DNA of 64,000 nt from Agriotes lineatus (lineage: Eukaryota > Arthropoda > Insecta > Coleoptera > Elateridae): positions 1 to 64,000 of the forward strand of contig CALNHX010005290.1 in NCBI GenBank assembly GCA_940337035.1. The letters are read 5' to 3'. Of this stretch, positions 1 through 11,200 are shown piece by piece. Every line of letters starts with the position of its first letter. Positions within the stretch are counted from its first letter, which is position 1. The notes under the pieces were generated by a model. It saw only the letters and a list, made by a program, of their open reading frames with translations, was not told the DNA's origin and searched no databases. Made by a program: the position numbers and the translations under genes.

Positions 1-389
1 TGTCACCAACATATTATTCATACAACAAATATTTCAAAGCCAAGCTTGATTTCATTTTCGTTTGCTCACATGCTATAAATCTAAAAATAGAAATGATGTG
101 CCAAAATGATCAAATAACAGATAAATTACAACCAATTTATCATAAAAACCTACTATAGGCCAGCAAAAGCTGCTCTATGAAGACATAAAAAATGTTTACA
201 TATAAAAACAGTTATAAAACTATCCGAAAATACCTATTTCGATCCAAGGGAGTGGCTTTTGCAATAAGTCTGAACCAGTGGCGACATGCAATCATTTCTG
301 ATAAATTTCCACTTTGACGTGCGCGGAGGAATTTTGCTGCAAGCACTTGCGGGGAAATAATTTATTTAAAAATCGTCTGGGGATGCGGC
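1..389. other. Unique AT-rich DNA, no gene seen
   Basis: No open frame with recognisable protein motifs and no clear repeat is visible. It is probably ordinary non-coding flank of the Harbinger-type element that follows. Confidence 0.5.
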
Positions 390-392
390 TTA

Positions 393-1021
393 AGGTCTAT
401 TCATAGTGGGAGCGGCGAGCACCGCGTCACGTTCGCGTTGCGTCGAGCGGCGCGTTCGCGTCGCGCAGAGGTATTCAGAGTTACAGCGTCTACCGAGCGC
501 TGAACAAGCAAGCTCAGTTTGCAAAATGGCTCCAACGAGAGCAGTTTGTTTAATGTTCTTGGTCGAGGCAACGTATTATACTTACAAGTTAAAGAAAAGA
601 GTTGGTATTCACCCTATAAACAGGGAAAGATATGTATTTGGTGAATTTCACCATTTGTATCACAAGTTAAGAAAGTTTTCAGATCGATTTTTCAATTATA
701 TCTGAATGTCTGTCTGGACATTTGATTATCTGGTAGAAAGAGTTAGCCGTCGTCCCGAAAAAATTGTAACTGCTATTAGCACCTCAGCAACGTCCTCTGA
801 AGAACTCATATTGAACACTGAAAACGCTACTAAAAACAATCTGGATTGTTTCGGACGCTGACGCTCTGCGAACGCTATATACAGCGCTAAACGCAGCGCT
901 GCACTAACGCTCTCACTCTAAACGTTTGTATTTAAATACATAGGATAGTTAATAGTGGACGCGACGCTCGACGTAACGCAAACGCGACGCGGCGCTCGCC
1001 GCTCCCACTATGAACAGACCT
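393..1021 (+). mobile_element. PIF/Harbinger-type non-autonomous DNA element (629 bp)
   Basis: Terminal inverted repeats of about 62 bp start AGGTCTRTTCATAGTGGGAG at both ends, with roughly six mismatches. The element is flanked by a 3-bp direct repeat TTA at 390-392 and 1022-1024, the target duplication expected for PIF/Harbinger elements. The interior keeps part of a Harbinger-like transposase (526-861) but no DDE catalytic region, so this is an internal-deletion derivative that would need a relative to move. The TIRs are GC- and CpG-rich in an otherwise AT-rich setting. Confidence 0.85.
526..861 (+). pseudogene. Harbinger-like transposase N-terminal fragment with internal stop
   Basis: From the ATG at 526 the frame reads a segment resembling the N-terminus of Harbinger-type transposases: a basic stretch, then HPINRERYVFGEFHHLYHKL, then RFFNYI. 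A TGA at 703-705 interrupts it. In the same frame translation resumes with MSVWTFDYLVERV and runs to a stop at 859-861. In relatives an arginine commonly sits just before the MS, so CGA to TGA is a likely cause of the stop. The DDE nuclease domain is absent, so no activity is expected. Family assignment rests on motif resemblance; the lack of intact coding is directly visible. Confidence 0.7.
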
Positions 1022-1024
1022 TTA

Positions 1025-2030
1025 GGCGTGCCGTCACCCCCGAGCCGTTTTACAGCAAACGCTGCGGGGCGAGGTTGATTAGAGTGAGTGTAATGAATCG
1101 ACAAGGCGTGACTATTCAACTAATTAAGCAACTATTTAATTAGAATAATAATGGGAACGTGGTGTATCGAAAGCCGGCAGTTTTATCCACCTTTTCCCTC
1201 GCGGGGGCCCGATCGTTACCGGCTCCACGCTCCCGTGCCTTTCCGTGCAATTCAGATCGATTTTTGCACACCCTGACGAGATTATAATTACCGATGGTAG
1301 ATAAGAAGAGGCTAATTAGAAGCCTTAGAGAACCGTTAGATCTGGAAGTTGAGGGAGAGGATACCTGCCTGTCAGTTTGATACGTTTGATTACTTAAAGT
1401 TGCAATGATGTCGACCAAGTAAAGAAAGGAATACATTTGGTTTTATACTGTCTTTTATTTTATTCTGTTTGCAGTCTCAAATCGACAAGTTATTTGGATG
1501 TACTGAAAATCACATGATTTACATAGGGGGTGAAAAGTACTAGAAACGATGAACAAACCCGAACCAAAATGGAAATTTCCGCAAACTGTGCCATTTTGAG
1601 AAGTACCAACGCTATTTCTAATGCTGTTCTAAATTTGAATTGTGTATCACCACAATTTTGGCAATATACGCGATAAATGTCCATCTCCTAGAGGTCGTTA
1701 GTTCTGACCACCTAACCAAAAACCGACAAGTTAAACCTCTTGAGAACGAGAAGCATTTTACAGATTTCTTACTTTTGTTGATTCACAAGTGTAGCCAGAT
1801 CAGCAAATCTAAATACCTAGCGCAAATCGTATTAGCACTAACATACGAACGGAACATATAACCAATACGCCGAAAAACAACATCTACTTTCCAACCTGAC
1901 GTCAGCAGAAGAAGGCCGAATTGGCCAATAATTGGATTAATTCCACCATTACTCCGCTTGGAGCGTCGAGACACGAGGCTCTCATTGGCCCATTCGGACT
2001 TTTTATGCTGACGTCAGTCGGTATTAGTAT
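1025..2030. other. Non-coding DNA with a GC-richer block at 1160-1370
   Basis: No coding motif was found on either strand. The 1160-1370 block is GC-richer and less repetitive than its surroundings and could be host regulatory or conserved non-coding DNA, but nothing in the sequence proves this. Confidence 0.35.
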
Positions 2031-2044
2031 CCTTTATCTAATAG

Positions 2045-2360
2045 ACTTGTCTGTCCGTCCGTCCGTCCGGGACGCTGTTTCAGCAGCCAAACCGTAAGAG
2101 ATAGAGAAAAAAGTTATTAAAGTTATATGTTTGGAATGGTCATGTCAGCTCAGGAAACGAATTTCAGTCACGTGACACTTCCGGTTTTCGAGAAATCACA
2201 AAAAAGACCGGTTTTCAAATAGAACGCGGAGCTGCGACCCTCTGCGTCTTAAAACCTCGATCGGTTAGGCAACCACTTTGACACCTTCCAGGTCTGGGTA
2301 CAGTTTTTATTTGATACGCGTTCTATTTGAAAAACGGTCTTTTTTGTTTTTTTAAATGAG
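2045..2360. repeat. Dispersed repeat with (GTCC)n head and 29-bp inverted arms
   Basis: It begins with a GTCC run (about 2050-2070). Near-perfect 29-bp inverted arms lie at 2199-2227 and 2318-2346, each containing CAAATAGAACGC. The layout (tetranucleotide run, CTTCCGGTTTT motif, AAATAGAAC motif) resembles the three longer copies at 38.7-43.5 kb, so they may be distant relatives. Class unknown. Confidence 0.5.
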
Positions 2361-2526
2361 ACATTTGTCTCACTGGGTTGCTAGTAATCCATAATATGCT
2401 ATTGTCATGAGCTTATAAATTGGGAACAGCAATAAAAATGTATGGTGCATATTAACCTCAAAAAATGAGAGAATAGATACACACGCGGCGTCATCGACTC
2501 ATGTTTGTAATAATATATGTATAACT

Positions 2527-2700
2527 AGCTGACCCGGCAAACGTTGTTCTGCCCAAAAACAATTTGTTTTTGTACACACATCTGAATATGAGCCAAATCG
2601 GTACATAAATACAATCTATCGAAATATCTCGATCACAGCGCCACCTATTGTAAACTGGCTGTTCAGAAACTCGCAGGTGTGCGCACAAGAACTCACCAAA
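2527..2700. repeat. Fragment of a widespread arthropod repeat (AGCTGACCCGGCAAACG motif)
   Basis: The stretch AGCTGACCCGGCAAACG followed by TTGTTCTGCC is a motif I recognise as highly dispersed in arthropod genomes. Its element class cannot be decided from this fragment. Confidence 0.45.
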
Positions 2701-3260
2701 GTTTCATTTCATAGCAAACGAATGAATGGTATAGGAACGCTTACGGGACAAACAAAATAAACATGCATTTTTATAAACAGTTTTTTTTTTCTATAATACC
2801 TCTCCTCTTCGTGTCAAAGCTTTAGTAGTTTCTATTAGTGATGGGCATAACCGGACAATTTTCATAACCGAATTATTTGCATTCGAATCATATTAATAAC
2901 CGATTGATTATTTGATTACTCATTCGAATCAATTTTGGCTCTCGATTCGTTTCGATTAAGTCAGCCGGTTTGCCGGTTGGCGGTTCACCGTCATCTCTCA
3001 TCTGCATCGGCATCGTAACTTGCAGATAGCAAAGGAACTCAGTTAATCGTTAATTATAATAATTGTATAAATGATTTTTATTTGATTTCTAAGGAGTTTA
3101 AACCATTGAGAATAGCTATATCAATACTAATCAATAATCATAAAGAAATTATAAATATGCGAATACAAAGTATCTATCGAATCTATTTTTAGTTCCTAAA
3201 ATTCTCTAGTAGTCAACCTTCCGCGGTTCTAAGGACACACACTTAAAATTTTCAACATCG

Positions 3261-3520
3261 TGTTAGCAATTCTCTACGCCAACCATAACAATAAAGCGAC
3301 TGGTGCCTGATGACTCATTTGCAAGAATTCTGTTTTATAAATATTCTTATATTTCATAGTAGTAATGTAATCCAGGAGACGAAGGTCAAATGTTAGCTGA
3401 AGGGAGTGGAGACATTAAGTTTCATTAAGTTTCGAGATTTTGTAGAGTTCAGAGCTTAAATAAATTTATATGATTTTGCTGAATTTTAATTCTTATTTTA
3501 ATTGAGAAAAGCGGCTCACA
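3261..3520 (+). repeat. 5' LTR of the Gypsy-type element
   Basis: It is 260 bp, TG...CA bounded, and identical by eye to 5428-5687. The CATAACAATAAAGCGACTGG segment includes an AATAAA that could serve polyadenylation. Confidence 0.9.
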
Positions 3521-3601
3521 GAGCAGCGGTGGGATAGTGAACTTTTGTCACCGAAGTGATTGGTGACTGATTGTTTGTTGGTGTCATAAAATTGAAACAA
3601 A

Positions 3602-4252
3602 ATGCAAGCAGACGATCGGGACAGTCGTGCAAAGCGCCGACGACTTGAAGGCTTGCGACGTGACAGAGATGTGTCTCCGTGGACACCACCCCGTCGTACA
3701 TCCGAAAGCGCGAACACCAGCACTTCCGATGAGCGTATAGGACACCTGGAACACCTAGTGGACGAACTAAAAATGCGTAACAGTTTATTGGAACAACGTA
3801 GTTTCCAGTTCGCGTTCGGTTCGGACAAATTTAATTGTGTACCGCGTTTTGAACCCGGAATTCCGAATTTGACGGCTGTGCAGTGGATATATAAAATCGA
3901 ACAAATGGCAGCGTCAAACGGGTGGAATGATGTGACAAAAATCAGTTATATGCAGAGCCGTTTAGATGGACTTGCAAAGAGGTGGTACGATAGTCTTTCT
4001 AAATACGATTATGGCTGGGAGGAATGGAAACGAAAAATCCTTCAAGCATTCCCAGATCATCGTGATTTCGCGACCTCTCTAAGAACCATGTTGATCAGAA
4101 AGAAGGATGAAGCCGAATCGTGGAGCCAATATTACTTTAGTAAAATGGAACTCATTCGAGCATGTGAACTATCGGAAAAACAAGCCGTTTCTTGTGTGAT
4201 TGATGGTATTCCAAACGAAGTAATACAAACAGGCGCTCTTGCAGGTTATTAA
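3602..4252 (+). CDS. gag: Gypsy-type Gag (capsid region), 216 aa
   Basis: The ATG at 3602 is the first in the interior and lies 82 bp after the 5' LTR. The protein starts with a very basic, charged leader (residues 3-25), then a coiled-coil-like stretch around 42-60. A retrotransposon-gag-like capsid fold follows: FEPGIPNLTAVQWIYKIEQM near 83-102, a conserved RWYDSL motif near 127, and AWESW-like positions (EAESWSQYYFSKM) near 167-179. Gag would package element RNA in cytoplasmic particles. No zinc knuckle follows; the frame ends in TAA right at the deletion junction, so the C-terminus is truncated. Function as capsid is inferred from family resemblance. Confidence 0.75.
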   Translation: MQADDRDSRAKRRRLEGLRRDRDVSPWTPPRRTSESANTSTSDERIGHLEHLVDELKMRNSLLEQRSFQFAFGSDKFNCVPRFEPGIPNLTAVQWIYKIEQMAASNGWNDVTKISYMQSRLDGLAKRWYDSLSKYDYGWEEWKRKILQAFPDHRDFATSLRTMLIRKKDEAESWSQYYFSKMELIRACELSEKQAVSCVIDGIPNEVIQTGALAGY

Positions 4253-4255
4253 ACC

Positions 4256-5181
4256 CGATACCAAAAAAATTAACACCGTTCGACACCATACATTTGGATC
4301 ATTTAGGACCGTTCGTGAGGAGTAATAAAAAAAATAGTTACTTATTGGTGATTACTGAAGCCTTTACAAAATTTATTTTACTTAAAGCAGTACAGAGTAC
4401 CAAAGTGGGCCCTGTACTTAATTTTCTAATGACAGTGATAGATATATTTGGTGTACCTATGCGTATCATATCAGATAGAGGATCTTGTTTCACCTGCAAA
4501 AAGTTTACAGACTTTTGTAAAGATTTAGGGATAAAATCAGTCTTAAATGCCACGGCAACTCCTAGGGCAAACGGTCAGGTGGAGCGAATGAATAGTACAA
4601 TCTTACACTCTTTGGCTAGTTCCTTAGAGGACGGTGAAGACAAGTGGGATCGAAACATAAACAAAATTCAATTTGCTTACAACACGACTGTAAATAAGAC
4701 GACCGGAAAAAGTCCATATGAATTAATGATGGGTTATAGACCGCGAAATAAAGGTGATGCATTTTTAAGAAATGAATTAGAGGTAGATGTTACCTGCAAG
4801 ACGGGAACGTCAGACACTATCCAAGAAATTCGTAACGATGCGAATTTGAGAATTTTAACGGAGCAAACAAAGGCTAAGAAACGTTTCGATGCGAAACGGC
4901 GAGAAGCTCCCAAGTACAATGTGGGTCAACAAGTTGTGATCCTAAAGAATGTTGGACCTAATGATGGAAAGAGCAAAAAGTTGCTTCCAAAGTACGACGG
5001 TCCCTTCATAATCAAAGAGGTGTTGCAACACGATCGATATTGTATTGAGGATATCCCAGGTACGACGCGTGCCAATAAGTTTTACAAGGGTGTGTGTTCA
5101 GTGGATAAGATGAAACCATACCCTGATGTCACTTTTGATGATGAAAGTGATAACGAAGGTAGTGTGTCACGTGATGGCTAA
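4256..5181 (+). CDS. Gypsy-type integrase, N-terminally truncated
   Basis: Integrase-like reading starts near 4256 in a different frame from gag; the first ATG in that frame is at 4294. The catalytic triad is visible: D in HLDHLGPF just after the start, D in ISDRGS near residue 61, and E in GQVERMN near residue 97. A C-terminal region with VILKNVG and PKYDGPFIIKEVL matches the Gypsy integrase C-terminal domain. The zinc-binding HHCC domain and all upstream pol domains are missing. Integrase would insert element DNA into chromosomes, but there is no obvious initiation signal for this frame, so it is probably not translated properly. It ends 246 bp before the 3' LTR. Confidence 0.75.
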
Positions 5182-5427
5182 AGGTTTAGCTGGAATACAC
5201 CGTATGACCGTTTAAGAAATGGTTGTGAACCGATGACGTATTGGTTAAGAGTCGTTAACGTAGTGGGATAACCGCTAAAGAGTGGGTGCATGATAAGTTG
5301 TAACGAAAAAGTTGTTACATTTGGGCTGGTTAATTGGCCATCACCAATGTTTTGATTTGTGGGTTACAGGTGTCGGGATGCAAGTAGATACCCGCGAGGA
5401 CGCTGGGTGTCGTAGCATGGCCGAAAC

Positions 5428-5687
5428 TGTTAGCAATTCTCTACGCCAACCATAACAATAAAGCGACTGGTGCCTGATGACTCATTTGCAAGAATTCTGT
5501 TTTATAAATATTCTTATATTTCATAGTAGTAATGTAATCCAGGAGACGAAGGTCAAATGTTAGCTGAAGGGAGTGGAGACATTAAGTTTCATTAAGTTTC
5601 GAGATTTTGTAGAGTTCAGAGCTTAAATAAATTTATATGATTTTGCTGAATTTTAATTCTTATTTTAATTGAGAAAAGCGGCTCACA
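5428..5687 (+). repeat. 3' LTR of the Gypsy-type element
   Basis: Identical by eye to 3261-3520 over 260 bp. Outside it lies ATCG, then the right half of the hAT-like element. Confidence 0.9.
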
Positions 5688-6517
5688 ATCGAAATCCACT
5701 TCTTGTCCCAACTGCTCAGTTATTAAAAATTAAATATAAATCTGTTACGATATTGGAAAATCTTATTTCGCTTTTTGTTTGTCCCTTATTAGGCATAATC
5801 AACCGCGTTTCGAAGCAAAAATTTAGGCCGTTTTATAAACACTGCTTCGGCAAATCTCTGACTCAGCAGAACGTTATCTTTAAGGAGATTGAACACGCTA
5901 TTTAGTTTTTGTTTGCGGCAACGTTGGCCCATTATACGTAGCACAACTTTATGTCCCATAAATTTAACTCGTCGACTAGGAGTATCAAATGTCTTAATAA
6001 CATCAACAATCTGCGGCGAGCCTCACTTGGGTCAATCAAGTACCTACATAGTAGAAAAGGTTATATGAGTTATGATTATTTACAGAATTCGCTGAGACGC
6101 GGCACGAAGTACGTATCAGGTTGAGGTTATTTTTGATTCGATTACTTGGAACGAAAACCGAGTTACACAGGTTATTTCAATAACCGGATAAAAGGTTATT
6201 TTTGATTCGAATAAGCCCATCACTAGTTTCTATTGCTGTTTGTTGTTACCTCTGGTTTCTAGTAACAAATTTTATTAATCAGACTGTGAGGTTAGTAGCT
6301 GTCAGTCAGAATGACAAATCACTATTATGAAAATAAATAGGTAGGTTGGTTTGACAGGTATTATAGCCTTTGCGTTGACATTTTAAATTTTTAAATTGTC
6401 AGCGCGACGGGTAGAGAGGGCTGAAAACATCATCCAACAAAATTCACTTCAATTTTGCCAACATTACAACAGTTTGACATGTATTATAGCAAAAATATTG
6501 AACTTTATATAGATTAT

Positions 6518-6612
6518 AGGCAATGGCTACCAATTTAGGCAATGGCTACCAATTTAGGCAATGGCTACCAATTTAGGCAACGGCTACCAATTTAGGCAAC
6601 GGCTACCAATTT
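6518..6612 (+). repeat. 19-bp tandem repeat, five copies
   Basis: Five adjacent units of AGGCAAYGGCTACCAATTT. The first three have AATGG and the last two AACGG, showing stepwise duplication. No gene overlaps. Confidence 0.95.
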
Positions 6613-6627
6613 AACGGTGGTTGGATA

Positions 6628-6850
6628 TAGTGATGCCGCCAAAACGAGAAAATTCTCGATTTCGTCTAGTCTCCAAATTCTCGATACGACAACTTTTCAA
6701 TTGTATTTTCAAATCCACATAAAAACGTAGGATCGGCCTGCCTGTTCGTTGTGATGCCGAGATGAGATAATTCTCGATCTAGGCTCGAAATTCGAGATCC
6801 AGATTGACATTTTTCGATATCGAATATTTCTAAAGTCTTTGCGAAATCAA
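6628..6850 (+). mobile_element. hAT-like MITE, copy 1 of the TAGTGATGCCGCC family
   Basis: It begins TAGTGATGCCGCCAAAACG and is rich in CTCGA and TCGAGA motifs. The right part (about 6751-6845, TGTGATGCCGAG ... GATTGACATTTTTCGATATCG) is homologous in inverted orientation to 14282-14407. The internal TGTGATGCC suggests two joined partial copies. No coding capacity. Confidence 0.55.
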
Positions 6851-6978
6851 AGCAAGAACTGCACAACACCCAATATTCACACGATGTTGATGACTGTGTA
6901 CCTAAAGTAGGTCACATTACTTGTTTACAAAGGGAAATCTTCGAACTGCCCTTGCAAGTATATTTATTGTCAGTTGTA

Positions 6979-7520
6979 ATATAACAAGTGGAATGATTAT
7001 TATCGATGATTTTTTTCCGAGTTAAAACCGGAATCTAAATTTAACGAGTGCGTAGCACGAGTTAAATTTGCTGTTTCGGTTTTAACAAGTAAAAAATTAT
7101 CGATCATTAATCATTACACGAATTATATTTGGAAAGAGAATATATTGAATGAAATGCAAAATATCAAATATTTACTTTTTGTTCTTAGGTTGGCACTGTT
7201 AATGTTGGTTACCCTGCTGTCAATTTTAAGTCTATGTCAAATTCGATGTTAGCAGGTTAGATTTTCCGTCAGTTTTGACACAAACTGACACAAAACCTAA
7301 CCTGCTAACGTCGAATTTGACACAGACTTAAAATTGACAGCAGGGTAACCAACATTAACAGTGCCAACCTATGAAAAAATCACAACCATTTATGATCACC
7401 CGTAAAAACAATTACGAAAATAAATTACTACCGCTGTGATAATGTGTAACTAGGCATTTGCATGCCCCTCATTGGTTGAAATAGCGTCACGTGATACATG
7501 AATTATATTCTCTCATAAAT
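6979..7520. repeat. Nested foldback repeat region
   Basis: The segment 6990-7118 folds back on itself (AATGATTATTATCGAT ... ATCGATCATTAATCATT around a GAGTGCGTAGCACGAG core). ATTATATT-type sequences near 7123 and 7498 face each other across the inner 184-bp palindrome. It is probably a foldback-type element invaded by a second one. No gene. Confidence 0.5.
7187..7370. mobile_element. 184-bp palindromic foldback element
   Basis: Inverted arms of 74 bp (7187-7260 and 7297-7370), with about two mismatches, enclose a 36-bp loop that itself contains a short palindrome. The outer ends start AGGTTGGCACTGTTAATG. A diverged related piece is at about 39480-39550 (TGACACAGACTGATGC, CTACCAACAAGG). Confidence 0.85.
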
Positions 7521-7792
7521 ATCATTAGGGGAATCCCAAAACTATAAAGCTTGGAGCATGCGATTATTCTAGGATTACGCCGACACTTCATAACCCTAAC
7601 ATAACGGCGCGGCGGCCTCATTTTGGTATGCACAATATATATTTAAAGTACGAGAATCAACTTTCGAGAATTTTCGAGAACGAGATCATTTCTTGTCTAG
7701 CGGCAACCCTAGTTACGCATCACTCCATAAGGTGGAACCTCTTGATTATTTTTACTCTTATGCTTCTATCTAGGATTTTCATAAGTGATCAG
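7521..7792. other. Non-coding DNA left of BEL copy 1
   Basis: 7640-7715 (GAGAATTTTCGAGAACGAGATC, TAGCGGCAACCCTAG) resembles a decayed copy of the TAGTGATGCCGCC family. No gene. The five bases ATCAG abutting the BEL LTR do not recur at its other end. Confidence 0.4.
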
Positions 7793-8041
7793 TGTTATTG
7801 TTTGTTATTCGATAACGTAAATAAAAAAGCACCAGTATATTACAGAAACTTTATTAACCCTTTACAGCCGATGTGCCGTTGATTTGGGCTATGTTTCTCA
7901 GCTGATGTGCTGCGAACTGGTACGAGACCGTCTTTAACTATGTACAGTTACTTAACGACTACTTCTTACTTAAAACTACCTGGAGCCGCCCTGCCGCGCT
8001 CACCCCTCCCTTACTAGGGTGCATGCCTGGAAGCTCCAACA
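7793..8041 (-). repeat. 3' LTR of BEL copy 1
   Basis: On the plus strand it runs TGTTATTGTTTGTTATTCG to GCTCCAACA. It differs from the other LTR by a base near the start, a shorter A run and GGAAGC versus GGAGGC near the end. Confidence 0.9.
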
Positions 8042-8066
8042 TACCGCCCCCTTTGAAGTCCTTTAG
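8042..8066 (-). promoter_or_regulatory. Polypurine tract of BEL copy 1
   Basis: On the minus strand the bases just before the 3' LTR read AAAGGGGGCGGTA, a purine run in the position where plus-strand DNA synthesis is primed. Confidence 0.7.
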
Positions 8067-8214
8067 GCTTCGAAACAAGAACAATTAATAATATTATGTA
8101 CAATAACGTAATAAAGACTGTATAAACCAATTCCTACACCTAAAGCACAATATACAATGATTCTTACAATTAAACAATATATACCCCTATTACTAATACA
8201 TAAATCGTTTATGT

Positions 8215-11200
8215 TCACTCATTTAGAGGCAAAAAGCACAATTTGTTTAAAGGCCTTCGCAACACTCCGCGCACTGTTTTTACCGTTACCACTCTCACTA
8301 ATTGGTCAGCCCCTGGATGAAGCTCAATTATTCTCCCCAAGAGCCACTGTTGAGGTGGTACGTTGTCCTCTGCCACGATGACCATTCTTCCTATACGAAT
8401 ATCTTCGAGCGCCCTTTGTCGCCACTTGGAACGCTGTTGCAGTTGAAGCAGATATTCTCTATGCCACCTTTTCCAAAAATGTTGCCGAAGTTGCTCCACT
8501 CTTTGCCACCGTGAAAGGCAATTTAATTTTAAATGGGTTGTATCGGGTTCCACCATTGTCATCAACGGTTCCCCGATCAAGAAATGACCAGGAGTCAGTG
8601 CGGCCAAGTCATTAGGATCAGAGGTCAGCGGGGTGAGGGGTCGGGAATTTAGACAGGCTTCGATTTGGGTAAGGAGAGTGTATAATTCTTCGTACGTTAA
8701 TAGCGCGTTACCTATAACCCTTTTCAAGTGATATTTCATCGCCTTAACATTTGATTCCCACAAACCCCCCATGTTCGGCGCACGAGGTGCTATGAATTTC
8801 CACTCGATATTTTTAGCAGCTAATGTGCTTATCAATTCATTTTGAAAGTTAGAATTTTTAAGAAATTGGGCCAAATCAGCCAATTCGCGTTTGGCTCCTA
8901 TGAAGGTAGACGCATTATCTGAATATATGCGTGATATATGACCACGTCTTGCGATAAATCGTTTAAGCGCACTTAAAAACGATGCTGATGTTAAATCGCT
9001 CACTACCTCCAAATGCACTGCCTTAGTGGCAAAACATACAAATAACGCAATGTAAACCTTTATGGTTCTTTTACCGCGTCCGCGACCCTGTTTGGCCAAA
9101 ATGGGTCCTGCGTAATCCACTCCTGATATTAAAAAAGGACGTGTTAATTGCAACCGATCTTTGGGAAGATCACCCATTTTCTGCACAATAGTACGGGGCT
9201 TTGCATGAAAACATCTCATACATTTATGAATGATTTGCCTTATGACACCTTTTGCAGCTATAATCCAATATGTCTGCCTTAATGCCGCTAATGTAGCTTG
9301 CACCCCTGCATGCAATTGACGCTCATGTTCACTGATAATAAGCAATCTGGTCAAGTGATGATTTTTAGGCAGAACTATGGGATGCTTTACATCATTCGAT
9401 ATAGCTGCATTTCTTAGTCGACCACCTACCCTTATTAAGTCATCGTCGCCTACAAAGGGATTTAAAGAAGCTAATGGGCTACATTTGTCCACTACCTCGT
9501 TTTTATTTAATTGCCATCTCTCAGCTGCAAATGCCTGCTGTTGTACAATGCGAACTAAAGCAAACGTAGCCTTTTGCAGTTCATTAGATGCCAGCGGCCC
9601 TGATTTTGCATCTGTCTTGTTTTTGCAATTTTGAATAAATCTAAAACAGTAGGCTATCACGCGCTGTAGCTTGGAAAAAGATGAAAATTTGTCAATGAAC
9701 TGCGTCTCTACATTCATTGTTGTAAAGGCTATAACCTTCTTGCGTTTCTCTATAATCTCAACATTCCCTATCTCTAAAGTTGGTTGTTGGTATTCTTGAT
9801 TCAACCACGTCGGACCAAAGAACCACGTTCGATCGGTGATTAATTCTCTAGGTAGCAGACCCCTACTAACAACATCTGCAGGGTTATCCCGCGACCTTAT
9901 ATGGCTCCAATTTTCTATTTGAGATAACGACTGAATTTCAGACACCCTATTTGCGACGAAAGTATTTAACGTATTAGGTTCTGTCGCTAACCACGCTAAT
10001 ACAATAGTCGAATCAGTCCAACAATATTCCCTTTTAATGTCTAAATTAAGCGTTTTCTTAACGCTATCCATTAATTTAGCTAACAATAAAGCAGCGCATA
10101 GCTCTAGCCGCGGTATTGTGACTGTTTTCAGCGGCGCAACCCTACTTTTGGCACACAATAATTGAGAACTATGTTCATTATTAGTGCCTATTGTCTTAAT
10201 ATATATCGCAGCTCCGAAACCTAATTTTGAGGCATCGCAAAAGCCGTGGATTTCTATTGATTTGAAAGGAAAACACGACACTACTTTACGATTGATTTGT
10301 AAATCGTTTAAATAAGACAGTTGACTTAAAAATTCAGTCCACGTCGAATGAATATCCATGGGTACGCTCTCATCCCAAGCTATTTTCAATAACCATAATT
10401 TTTGCATTATAATCTTTGCTTTCATCGATACTGGTGCTATAAGACCTAAAGGATCAACAATCTGAGCTATCGCGGATAAAATCGAACGTTTAGTAATTTT
10501 ACTACATAGTGTGCGTGTTTTAATTTCGTATTTTAGAAAATCACCATCACAATTCCAAATTAATCCTAGCGTCTTAGTTTCTCCATTCTTATCTAAATTA
10601 ATTACACTATCTGGCCTTATACCACTACTTCCCGAAAGGATTTGTTTTTCATTTGAAGCAAACTTACGCAATTCGAACCCCCCTTGTGCCAAAATGTCAA
10701 TTATTTCATCCTTTAGCGTTATTAGCGCATTTAATTCATTCCCGCCCGTAATGAGATCGTCCATATAAAAATCGCGACCTATAATTTTACTGCTTAGAGG
10801 ATAATTAACTTGATTTTGTAAAGCTAGTTCTTGCAAACATCGAGTTGCGATGTAACTGGCTGGTTTCGTACCATATGTAAGTGTAAGCAACCTGTATGTT
10901 TGAAGGGGTTCATTGGAATTATTTCGCCATAATATTCTTTGATAATCAGCCTGCTGCGGATGAATTTGTATTTGGCGATACATTTTTGCTATGTCGCCCG
11001 TTAACGCATATTGAAAGGTCCTGAATCGCGTCAAAATTGAAAATAAATCTTGTTGAATCACTGGTCCACACATTAAATTGTCGTTTAAACTCGACCCGTT
11101 GCTAGTCCTCGCCGACATGTCAAAGACCACTCTTAGCCTGGTGGTTGAACTAGATTCCTTAAACACCGCGTGATGAGGAAGATAGCAACTCGGCACGTTT

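Larger units (their letters stand above)
3261..5687 (+). mobile_element. Gypsy-type LTR retrotransposon, internally deleted
   Basis: Two 260-bp LTRs beginning TGTTAGC and ending GGCTCACA flank a 1907-bp interior. The 4-bp direct repeat ATCG lies immediately outside (3257-3260 and 5688-5691). The LTRs are identical by eye, so the insertion is recent. The interior encodes a gag (3602-4252) and most of an integrase (4294-5181), but protease, reverse transcriptase and RNase H are missing, with the junction near 4245-4260. The copy must have been mobilised in trans or deleted after insertion. It sits inside a hAT-like element. Confidence 0.9.
2836..6225. mobile_element. hAT-like non-autonomous element split by a Gypsy insertion
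   Basis: The ends read TAGTGATGGGC and GCCCATCACTA, and the 8-bp direct repeat GTTTCTAT flanks them at 2828-2835 and 6226-6233, as expected for hAT. Without the Gypsy element (3261-5687) and its 4-bp duplication, about 960 bp remain, rich in ATTCGAATC and AACCG motifs near both ends, with no transposase. The element is therefore non-autonomous and was present before the Gypsy insertion. Confidence 0.8.

Noticed and set aside
8157..8514. Plus-strand open frames inside BEL copy 1, and the same ones in copy 2 (for example 9377-9634 and 55838-56095)
   Set aside because: They are antisense shadows of the gag-pol frame; translations show no motif of their own and are repeated only because BEL is repeated.
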